Assembly: GCA_003132865.1 (NCBI GenBank)
Contig: PKYZ01000534.1
Span: 2,457 to 9,873 of the forward strand
Origin: Bryobacterales bacterium
GTDB lineage: Bacteria > Acidobacteriota > Terriglobia > Bryobacterales > Bryobacteraceae
DNA length: 7,417 nucleotides
Direction of reading: 5' to 3'
Part shown: in pieces, positions 1 to 5,024 of the stretch
Layout of the letters: each line of letters starts with the position of its first letter
How positions within the stretch are numbered: the first letter of the stretch is position 1
The notes under the pieces: generated by a model
What the model saw: only the letters and a program-made list of their open reading frames with translations
Databases searched by the model: none
What the model was told of the DNA's origin: nothing
Program-made: the position numbers and the translations under genes

Positions 1-407
1 CTGCCAGTGGCCGATGTGATCGAAGCGACACCGCCGGGAGGGCCACCTCCAGCCGGCGCGGGGAGGTTTGCCGCGGACAAAGTGCCGTTCACGCCAGTGG
101 ACAGCGGAATCGACGGGAGATCCCCGGCCACCAGCGAGCAGGGCGCGAACGACGTGGCTGTACCGCACGTGCCAATGACTTGGTGGGAGGTCTGCCCGGT
201 GGCCGCGCCGAGTGTAAGAGTCGAGCCGGAAATGTTGCAGGTCAGCCAGTTGGCGCCGGGCGCGCTGCACGACGTTGCGCCTCCGGAGGGCGGGGGGAAA
301 ACATTGCTGCCCTGTGCGCGGCCGTCGTGGGCGAACCAGCCAATCAGGATGGCACACGCCGCGAACCAGATGAAACGCCTTGAAACTTGCATTAGTGTGT
401 TTGTCAT
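1..407 (-). CDS. Exported low-complexity tail-fibre/adhesin-like protein, N-terminal part (runs off left edge)
   Basis: This frame is open from an ATG at 407 to the left edge without a stop, about 135 residues. Residues 10-25 (RR then a hydrophobic FIWFAACAILIGWF run) followed by a GRAQG stretch look like a signal peptide, with cleavage probably near residues 30-32. After it comes Gly/Ala/Ser/Thr/Pro-rich sequence with Cys pairs (SCSAPGANWLTC, then GTCGTATSFAPCSLVAGDLP) and phrases such as LSTGVNGTLSAANLPAP. This texture is common in phage tail-fibre or collagen-like surface proteins in environmental genomes; I recognise the texture, not a named family. GTG at 410 and ATG at 392 are alternative in-frame starts, and a GAGA element lies about 10 bases upstream. 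It follows the small ORF at 461-613 by 53 bases on the same strand. Function (surface or virion attachment) is inference. The C-terminus, where the family would be decided, lies outside the window. Confidence 0.7.
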   Translation of the reverse strand, partial: MTNTLMQVSRRFIWFAACAILIGWFAHDGRAQGSNVFPPPSGGATSCSAPGANWLTCNISGSTLTLGAATGQTSHQVIGTCGTATSFAPCSLVAGDLPSIPLSTGVNGTLSAANLPAPAGGGPPGGVASITSATG

Positions 408-460
408 CACCGCTGTCTCTTTTTCCTCTGCCGCCTCCAGTCTGTGGGGCAGGCATTATG

Positions 461-613
461 CTATCGACCAGCCGTTGGTTCCCGGCCCGATGTTTTGGCC
501 TCCGTGGCCCGGCAATACCGCCAGTACTCTGCCATTGTGATCCCGGCTTTCCGGCATTCCTCCCGCGCAGCAGCATCAAAGGCGATCACAACGGCCGACT
601 CCTCACTCGTCAA
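461..613 (-). CDS. Small hypothetical protein, translationally coupled to the proteasome-like gene
   Basis: This is a 50-residue ORF beginning with TTG, whose bases overlap the stop of the upstream protease-like gene in a TTGA (610-613) and ending with TAG at 461-463. The product starts (M)TSEESAVVIAFDAAAREEC and contains AGITMAEYWRYCRATEA; it is Ala/Glu-rich, probably helical and soluble. I do not recognise a family. Support for its being real is the 4-base stop/start overlap, typical of translational coupling, and protein-like amino-acid use. Weak points are the rare TTG start and the short length. An internal GTG (codon 9) or ATG (codon 27) could be the true start. If real, it is probably co-translated with the Ntn hydrolase. 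Confidence 0.4.
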   Translation of the reverse strand: MTSEESAVVIAFDAAAREECRKAGITMAEYWRYCRATEAKTSGREPTAGR

Positions 614-1350
614 GGGGCGACCCTGCTGATAGGAACATCATGGCGGGTTGCAGGCGCAGAGAACAGATGGCTGTGAATTGACTCGTCCAACGCTTGGGAT
701 CGTTCACGAAGGGAATCCTTCTCTTCCTCGTTGAAGAGGTGATATCCCCCATCATCGAATAGCGCCACGTCAAGGCCATCAATCATCAAGTTGTCGAAAC
801 GATGAGCCATGAGCACGGTATGCGCAGCCAGGAGCGTCAACTCTCCGACAGCGGCGCGTCTAAAGTACGACCCGAAGAAGCGTGCGCCATTGCCGATTGC
901 TCCGCTAATCGTCATTCCAGGGACGATGGATGCGTTGCGAAACGTGCCCCTGGAATGAATCGTCAAGTGCCACAATTGCCGGTTTGTAATTTGATCTCCG
1001 TAGAAGACAATCAACAACGAACGTGGCCTGTCATCGTCGAAAACATCAGGCGGTTCCGTCTCTGCTTTCGCCCTATTCACGACATCTTTCGCGACTTGCT
1101 CCAGCGACCCAGCAATATAGCCGAAGTCGAAGCCGTCGCTATCCAGAATGGCGGAGAGTTCCCGTCCAACGTCTCGCGTAACGCTGTCACCAACTCCAGC
1201 GTATGCGGCCTTATGCTTTTGAAGATGGACAATTTTGCAAGTGTCCATCCGATCATCGTATTCCGCTGCGCTCCGGGCCGGGCGCACCATGCACTGATCT
1301 GCGGCGAGGATAATTCCGTCTGTGCCAGTCATACCGACGAGAATTGTCAT
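610..1350 (-). CDS. Proteasome beta/HslV-like Ntn-hydrolase (Thr protease-like)
   Basis: This 246-residue protein has the proteasome-type Ntn-hydrolase fold signature. It opens MTILVGMTGTDGIILAADQ, equivalent to the TT..G....GV.LA.D opening of proteasome beta subunits and HslV. Counting the initiator Met, Thr2 (exposed as Thr1 after Met removal), Asp18 and Lys39 (in DTCKIVHL) align with the catalytic Thr1/Asp17/Lys33 set. AYAGVGDS at 50-56 matches the conserved A.AG..AD strand. ISGAIGNGARFF (148-159) and LMIDGLDVALFDDGGYHLF (188-206) match the later G.G.G and G..vdva.i..dG elements. The frame is open up to an ATG at 1428, but the fold begins exactly at the ATG at 1350, so I chose that. No Shine-Dalgarno precedes it; a TATAAG lies 10 bases upstream, suggesting a leaderless message. 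No partner ATPase (HslU, Mpa/ARC) is visible. Role is unknown: a peptidase or self-assembling ring is inferred from the family. Confidence 0.8.
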   Translation of the reverse strand: MTILVGMTGTDGIILAADQCMVRPARSAAEYDDRMDTCKIVHLQKHKAAYAGVGDSVTRDVGRELSAILDSDGFDFGYIAGSLEQVAKDVVNRAKAETEPPDVFDDDRPRSLLIVFYGDQITNRQLWHLTIHSRGTFRNASIVPGMTISGAIGNGARFFGSYFRRAAVGELTLLAAHTVLMAHRFDNLMIDGLDVALFDDGGYHLFNEEEKDSLRERSQALDESIHSHLFSAPATRHDVPISRVAP

Positions 1351-1359
1351 ACGGTTAAG

Positions 1360-1388
1360 CTTATACTGGCGCTCGGTCAGATGCACAA
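1360..1388 (-). promoter_or_regulatory. Candidate promoter for the proteasome-like gene (near-leaderless)
   Basis: On the minus strand TATAAG (1365-1360) matches the -10 consensus at five of six positions. TTGTGC (1388-1383), a weak -35 match, lies 17 bases upstream. The expected start site falls only about 3 bases before the ATG at 1350, which itself lacks a ribosome binding site, so the two observations agree with a leaderless transcript. This is inferred from sequence only, and a chance match is possible. Confidence 0.3.
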
Positions 1389-1508
1389 CGCCCCAATCGT
1401 CAAGCCCCGGAAACTTTCTTCGAGGCAAGTTTCAGATGGTAGCCGATTCTGCTGTCGGCAAGTCTCCTGACGCTGAATTCTTCGGTCCAAAGAGGTCATA
1501 GCATCGTT

Positions 1509-1760
1509 TCAGCCTCCGCGAAATGCATCGTTGGAGACAGCGTCCTCAGCGTCGGGAGGTGCGGGTCCCGGCCGTTCCTCCCACTCGCACCATTCAAAGT
1601 GCGGCGACCCGGTCGGTTCTTGCTTGACGGTCACGACGTGCCGCTCGTCCACGTAATCGGCGGGAAGTGTCTTCAACCAGCCGTACCTGGTCAATGGCAC
1701 CAACTTGGGGGCAAAGCTTGCCTCCAGTCTTTCGAGTCGTGTCAAAAGTTGGCGCTTCAC
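1509..1760 (-). CDS. Small hypothetical protein with conserved-looking RYGWLKTLP and WCEWEERPG segments
   Basis: I chose a GTG start at 1760, giving 83 residues (VKRQLLTRLERLEASFAP...). It lies 16 bases after the stop of the upstream HTH gene, and the frame upstream of it reads as Arg/Pro/Ser-rich antisense-like sequence overlapping that gene. The N-terminus is a short amphipathic helix (KRQLLTRLERLEA). Next come TRYGWLKTLPADY and a segment around VKQEPTGSPHFEWCEWEERPG rich in aromatic and acidic residues, then an acidic tail. I recall similar small proteins next to terminase-small-like genes in environmental genomes, but assign no function. It is probably co-transcribed with the HTH gene; the ribosome-binding site is weak (GGTGA), so coupling is likely. 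Confidence 0.6.
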   Translation of the reverse strand: MKRQLLTRLERLEASFAPKLVPLTRYGWLKTLPADYVDERHVVTVKQEPTGSPHFEWCEWEERPGPAPPDAEDAVSNDAFRGG

Positions 1761-1776
1761 TGGGTCACCGTCGATC

Positions 1777-2193
1777 TCACCGCGTCTTCTTCGACTCTTC
1801 CGCGGCGCGTTCCAGTTCGGCGACGCGGGCCTCGATGTCCTCGATCTCGATGGCCTTGGCACCGTGCGTCAGCACCAGGTCGGCGGCCCGGAGCTTCGTG
1901 GACGCCGGCGTGTGCGGGTCCACCATGATTTTCAGAATGGAGGAGACCGCCGCACCGGACGCCTGTTGCAAGCGCGCCGTGCCTTGCCCGAATGCGTCTC
2001 GGCGCGCCTTCCGATAGGCCTTGTCGAACAGAGGCTCGTTCATCCATCGGTACAAGGTCCTGGGGGCGATTCCAACGGCGCGAGCGGCATTGTCTACGCC
2101 CTGATTCGTCACCAGGGCCAGGATCGCCTGCTCCTGCTTTGGGCTCAATTTACTGACATTGGCTGACATTTTTGCCATCCGCGCCGGGTACAT
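1777..2193 (-). CDS. HTH/coiled-coil protein resembling a phage terminase small subunit
   Basis: This protein has 138 residues. After LSPKQEQAILALVTNQ (16-31) comes a helix-turn-helix, VDNAARAVGIAPRTLYRWM (33-51), the arrangement used by terminase small subunits and phage-type HTH proteins to bind packaging or recognition sites. A helical middle (FDKAYRKARRDAFGQGTARLQQASG) is followed by TPASTKLRAADLVL and a C-terminal coiled coil, IEIEDIEARVAELERAAEE (115-133), likely for oligomerisation. Start choice is uncertain: ATGs at 2193, 2178 and 2169 are all in frame and none has a strong ribosome-binding site. No terminase large subunit follows, so a packaging role is not demonstrated; it may instead be a stand-alone DNA-binding accessory protein. 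It is divergent from the DUF3489-type gene, sharing the 109-base gap at 2194-2302. Confidence 0.75.
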   Translation of the reverse strand: MYPARMAKMSANVSKLSPKQEQAILALVTNQGVDNAARAVGIAPRTLYRWMNEPLFDKAYRKARRDAFGQGTARLQQASGAAVSSILKIMVDPHTPASTKLRAADLVLTHGAKAIEIEDIEARVAELERAAEESKKTR

Positions 2194-2270
2194 CGCCAGT
2201 TCTTCGCCATAGTCGATTTATTTCAGAAAGACCTTTACTTTCAAGCGCTTCGGAGGGATTCATGTGATGA

Positions 2271-2285
2271 CCGCGCAGAGCGCGG
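2271..2285 (+). promoter_or_regulatory. Small perfect hairpin/palindrome upstream of the DUF3489-type gene
   Basis: CCGCGC and GCGCGG form a perfect 6-bp GC inverted repeat around an AGA loop. It lies in the divergent gap between the HTH gene and the DUF3489-type gene, five bases before the AGGAGA ribosome-binding site (2291-2296). It could be an operator or a 5'-leader hairpin limiting translation. Nothing in the sequence decides between these, and such GC palindromes are not rare in GC-rich DNA. Confidence 0.25.
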
Positions 2286-2302
2286 CACCAAGGAGAACGA
2301 TT

Positions 2303-2782
2303 ATGACGACTTTCACCATTGACGAACAGAACAACATTTCGGCGTTTTCGACCCAAGAAGAGGCCGCCGCCGCAACCGCAACGCCCTTCGACAGCTTCGG
2401 CAGCCAGAAGGAACTGGCGGAACTGGCCAAAGCCTGGCCGGCGGAGCGACTGGTCGCGATTTTTAACAGCCTGACTGGCGTCACGCCCGTGGAGAGCTTC
2501 AAGAGCAGCAAGGCTGCCGCCAGCCGCATCTGGGAGCGCATCAAGGGACTGGGCGCACCCGAGGAGCCGAAACCGGAACAGGCCACGAAGCCGAAGGCGA
2601 AAAAGAACGCCAAGGGTGGCGCACAGTCCGCCAAGGGCGCGCCCGCGAAGGCGACGGCGAGTAAGAAGGCCACCCCGGCCAAGAAAGCGCCCAAAGCCAA
2701 AAAGGTGGCCAAGAAATCGAAGCCTGCCAAGGAGCCGAAGGCCGCACGCACCGGGTCCAAAAGCGAGGAGGTTATAGGCAGA
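2303..2782 (+). pseudogene. DUF3489-type protein, C-terminally truncated
   Basis: This is the only plus-strand gene in the window. AGGAGA at 2291-2296 fixes the ATG at 2303; an in-frame ATG at 2264 gives only an implausible extension. Residues 1-30 (MTTFTIDEQNNISAF...) and PFDSFGSQKELAELAKAW, AERLVAIFNSLTGVTPV and ASRIWERIKGLG are the usual N-terminal half of DUF3489 proteins. Residues 85-150 form a Lys/Ala/Pro-rich, histone-H1-like linker (AKKAPKAKKVAKKSKPAK). The C-terminal winged-helix-like DUF3489 domain should follow the GSKSEEVI (151-158), but coding similarity stops at about 2777-2782. There the frame enters antisense sequence of the ParB-methyltransferase gene and runs to a stop at 3244. 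The family is probably nucleic-acid-binding. The product is probably a non-functional chimera, unless the sequence is an assembly join. Confidence 0.75.
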
Positions 2783-3457
2783 GTACTCTTTCGGCGGTAC
2801 GGGTGTGAACCCGCTCTCAGGGTCGTATTCGCGTTGGCTGGCGTATGGAGGCGACGTGACGACGACGTTGGCGCGGGCGACATCGAACAGACGGTGCACT
2901 ACGTCGCGGTCGCGGCAATCACCGCAGATGATTTTGTGCCCGGAAATTGTCCAAATGTCGCCGGCGCGCGTAACCGGCTCAGCCGGAGCTTCGGGAATCT
3001 CCTCTTCGGCATCCTCGCCGGCCTCGGAGCCGTCGTCGGCATTGGCAAGCAGCACGGCCAACTCGTCATCGCTGAAGCCCAGTGCTCCCAGGTCAATGCC
3101 AGTGTCCCGGAGTTCTGCCAACTCTTCGCGGAGCAAGTCGTCGTCGAAAGAAGACAATTCGGCCAGCTTGTTATCCGCGATGAGATAGGCGCGCTTCTCG
3201 GTTTCTGTCAGATGGTCCAGGACGATGACGGGCACCGTCTCTAATTTCAATTGAATTGATGCCAGATATCGCCCAAACCCCGTAATGATGTTGCCCTGTG
3301 AGTCGATCCCGATTGGCGAGTTAAACCCGAAGGCAAGGATGCTGCCGGCAATCGCGGCGATCTGCCCGTCCGAATGACGCCGAGGATTTCGCCTATTTGG
3401 CTTCAGCCGTGACAACAGCCAGTGTTCGATGTGTTTCGCCATCGACTGCAGCGTCAT
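2777..3457 (-). pseudogene. ParB-domain / DNA methyltransferase fusion, truncated in the methyltransferase domain
   Basis: GGAG seven bases upstream supports the ATG at 3457. Residues 8-95 are a ParB/Srx-type N-terminal domain: NPRRHSDGQIAAIAGSI, GFNSPIGIDSQGNIITGFGR and ETVPVIVLDHLTETEKRAYLIADNKLAE. An acidic linker (142-160) leads to the start of a beta-class N4/N6 DNA methyltransferase: AGDIWTISGHKIICGD (165-180) and the catalytic motif IV TSPPY (201-205), then YDPESGFTPVPPKEY (211-225). Homologues continue for a few hundred residues and contain the SAM-binding FxGxG motif near the C-terminus. Here true coding ends at about 2777-2783, and the frame then reads antisense DUF3489 sequence (Leu/Gly/Arg-rich) to a stop at 2150. 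Motif IV is present but motif I is missing, so methylation is not expected; the ParB domain could still fold. Intact relatives are phage or mobile-element methyltransferases. Confidence 0.85.
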
Positions 3458-3510
3458 GAGCCACTCCGGTCGCCAACGTGGCTTTGCGCGCAGGCGTTAG
3501 TTCCCATGGC

Positions 3511-3861
3511 TTAGTCCTTCTTCCGACCCCGACGGTCTCTGCGTTGATGGTTATCAGCCAAGGTCGGCGGAGTGAACCCGTACTGGCGAAGGCTGGCCGC
3601 TATCGCAGCAATCTGGGCGTCCGAGTGTTTTTTGGGATTCGGCGCACTTGACACGATCCGACCGATGGGCCAGTGCGTGATGTCCTGCGCCCTTCGCGCG
3701 GGCCTTACGATCAGATACGTTCTTAGTCTGCGCCACGTGTCCAGAAGACCTCGTAGCCTGGGCGCTTTTGCAAGTCCGTTCATGAGGGTGTTCACAAGAC
3801 GGGTCCCATCAGGACCGCACGGTTCCAAGTCGTTTCTGCAGTCTTCTCGACTCAGTCGCAT
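3511..3861 (-). CDS. Short ORF ending in a broken ParB-like N-terminal domain
   Basis: This ORF encodes 116 residues. The first 60 (MRLSREDCRNDLEPCG...) are unrecognised and basic. Residues 61-104 resemble the start of the ParB domain in the next gene: ITHWPIGRIV, then NPKKHSDAQIAAIAASLRQYGFTPPTLADN, compared with NPRRHSDGQIAAIAGSILAFGFNSPIGID. After residue 104 the frame turns into DHQRR-type basic sequence and ends at TAA 3511. Removing one base at 3549 would give a reading with GVGRR seven residues after the Asp, matching the GFGRY of the intact copy, so a frameshift is possible. No ribosome-binding site precedes 3861, so the start is uncertain. The intact ParB-methyltransferase begins 53 bases downstream. 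It is best seen as a decayed or partial ParB copy rather than a functional partition protein. Confidence 0.5.
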   Translation of the reverse strand: MRLSREDCRNDLEPCGPDGTRLVNTLMNGLAKAPRLRGLLDTWRRLRTYLIVRPARRAQDITHWPIGRIVSSAPNPKKHSDAQIAAIAASLRQYGFTPPTLADNHQRRDRRGRKKD

Positions 3862-4027
3862 GGTGTTTACGTGAGCGTTCCGACTAATAAAGGGCCTTAC
3901 GAATTCGCCAGGCTATCAGTCGCATCGCTGCCTCACACAGTCCGACAGCATCGCAGGCGACGCGCTTAGAGGCGCCCCATTTAAGTTTGGCCCTGCTAAT
4001 GGCTACGGCGCAACATACAAACCGCTG
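3862..4027. other. Intergenic gap, nothing recognised
   Basis: These 166 bases lie between the MerR-type gene and the broken ParB-like ORF. Only very short minus-strand ORFs (about 7-13 codons) occur. I see no clear terminator, promoter, tRNA or long repeat. The start of the downstream ORF lacks a ribosome-binding site, so some of this stretch may be decayed coding sequence. Confidence 0.5.
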
Positions 4028-4447
4028 CTAGATAAGTTCTGTCTTCTCAAGTCGATCGACGCAATCGGCGAGGTTGATACAGACAAAAGGTCGGAAGAAG
4101 TTTGAAACAAGTTCGAGTGTTTTGTTTGGAGAATCGGCAAACTGGACCTGGCGGCCGTCGGTTAGTATGAATGCGTGAACGAGTGGCGGTCGTTTACCGA
4201 ACAATTCGTGGTCTTCGAGGAGTTGGCGTAGCGCAGCCGAAAGCCGGCAAAGGCGTTGAAAGGATAAGCCGCGCCTACGGAGTTCGGCAATGACGATCAC
4301 GAACAGCGCCTGCGAAGCCGTGTACAATCGAACGCGGCCCGACCGCGATGCAATTGCAACTCTCCGCTCTTCCCACAGTTGGAGTTGACGCAGGCTCACG
4401 CCAGCGATCTTGGCTACTTCGGTTGTCCTGAAACGTAAGTCGCTCAT
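4028..4447 (-). CDS. MerR-type HTH transcriptional regulator
   Basis: This protein has 139 residues. FRTTEVAKIAGVSLRQLQLWEERRV (6-30) is the MerR-family helix-turn-helix (T.EVA...GVS..tLr.WE) followed by a wing with RVRLYTASQAL (38-48). ELRRRGLSFQRLCRLSAALRQLL (55-77) fits the second MerR helix pair. The C-terminal half (PLVHAFILTDGRQVQFADSP, ending NLADCVDRLEKTELI) is not a known effector domain and lacks the Cys clusters of metal-sensing MerRs; it may bind a small ligand or only dimerise. The ATG at 4447 is preceded by AGAGAG at a good distance. MerR proteins bind palindromes in unusually long promoter spacers. The target here is unknown; control of the element's own genes is inference. Confidence 0.8.
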   Translation of the reverse strand: MSDLRFRTTEVAKIAGVSLRQLQLWEERRVAIASRSGRVRLYTASQALFVIVIAELRRRGLSFQRLCRLSAALRQLLEDHELFGKRPPLVHAFILTDGRQVQFADSPNKTLELVSNFFRPFVCINLADCVDRLEKTELI

Positions 4448-4581
4448 ATTTTCTCTCTATGCCCCATTGAAGGTGTCTTGAACGGCACGGCAGCCGGCGC
4501 CGAGTCATTCGTCTTAGCTCGTTCTGACGAGGGCGGCGGAAGGGCTAGATCTCTCCGTTGGTGCGACAGCGTGACCTGTAC

Positions 4582-4800
4582 TCAGCCGGCACGCGGCACA
4601 CTGGGGATTGCGCCGCTGGCCGTCCCGCAGTGTGGGCAGCACTCGGCACAAAATCGCCCCGCCGACCTGATCGGCGTGTGTAAGACGGCCGGCGTGCTGC
4701 CGCACTTCTCGCAGGCGCGCGTGTTCCCGCCCGTGCGCATGCAGTTCCGCGGTCCGGGTGTCTCCGGATAAGCGTTCGGCTTGGTTTTCAATCTACGCAT
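4582..4800 (-). CDS. Small Cys-rich zinc-knuckle protein
   Basis: This encodes 72 residues. AGGAG five bases upstream fixes the ATG at 4800; the longer frame opening at 4827 has no ribosome-binding site. The protein starts MRRLKTKPNAYPETPGPRN and is basic. It carries two closely built Cys knuckles: CEKCG (Cys30, Cys33) and CAECCPHCG (Cys51, Cys54, Cys55, Cys58). Two CxxC pairs about 17 residues apart are typical of a zinc ribbon that binds nucleic acid or protein. I do not recognise a named family. It sits directly downstream of the primase and its repeat-rich 3' region on the same strand, so a role with replication or gene control of the element is plausible inference. Confidence 0.65.
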   Translation of the reverse strand: MRRLKTKPNAYPETPGPRNCMRTGGNTRACEKCGSTPAVLHTPIRSAGRFCAECCPHCGTASGAIPSVPRAG

Positions 4801-4910
4801 CAGCGCTCCTGTTTTTCGGCCTGCCATCCGACTGCCCGGCGCGCTCGCCAGCGCGGAGCCATGCGTCGAATGGACTTCATGGAGCCGCTTGATTTTGCCC
4901 TGGCGCCGTC

Positions 4911-5024
4911 CTGTAGGGTTTGGACCGCCATGTATAGTTCTGTATGGTTTTTCGGAAAGTTCTCCTCGTGCTCGCGCGTATGAGAAAGTTTCCAGAAAAC
5001 CTACAGAACCCTACAGCCCTACAG
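4911..5024. repeat. Stem-loop with repeated CCTACAG motifs at the primase 3' end (candidate origin or structured RNA)
   Basis: CCTACAG occurs three times at 5000-5006, 5010-5016 and 5018-5024, and in reverse orientation (CTGTAGG) at 4911-4917. CTGTAGGGTT at 4911-4920 is a perfect 10-bp inverted match to 5007-5016. Between them, 4937-4964 and 4982-5009 form a longer imperfect inverted repeat (GTTCTGTA, GGTTTT, GGAAA and CTC elements pair in order) around a 17-base loop. Both strands are non-coding here except that the primase TAG stop (5019-5021) lies inside the third repeat. Iteron-like repeats plus a foldback beside a P4-type primase/helicase suggest a replication origin. A transcript-end structure or regulatory RNA is the alternative. 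The repeats and pairing are visible; function is inference. Confidence 0.6.

Noticed and set aside
7..540. Plus-strand ORF of 177 codons at the left end
   Set aside because: It is antisense to the signal-peptide-bearing minus frame (407 to edge) and the 50-codon ORF; its Pro/Gly/Ala-rich product shows no domain, and no ribosome-binding site is evident.
802..1470. Plus-strand ORF of 222 codons
   Set aside because: It lies opposite the proteasome-like gene, whose catalytic motifs are clear; the product has no recognisable motif.
1757..2047. Minus ORF of 96 codons within the HTH gene
   Set aside because: It is an out-of-frame shadow; the HTH motif and coiled coil are in the 2193-1777 frame.
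2150..2776. C-terminal half of the long minus ORF (435 codons) as genuine methyltransferase sequence
   Set aside because: The Leu/Gly/Arg-rich tail is the antisense of the Lys/Ala-rich DUF3489 linker, not methyltransferase sequence.
2783..3244. C-terminal half of the plus ORF (to 3244) as a genuine domain
   Set aside because: It is the antisense of the ParB domain and acidic linker of the methyltransferase gene.
5000..5024. Short CCTACAG repeats considered as a CRISPR array
   Set aside because: The units are 7 bases with 1-3 base gaps and there are no spacers; they belong to the stem-loop element.
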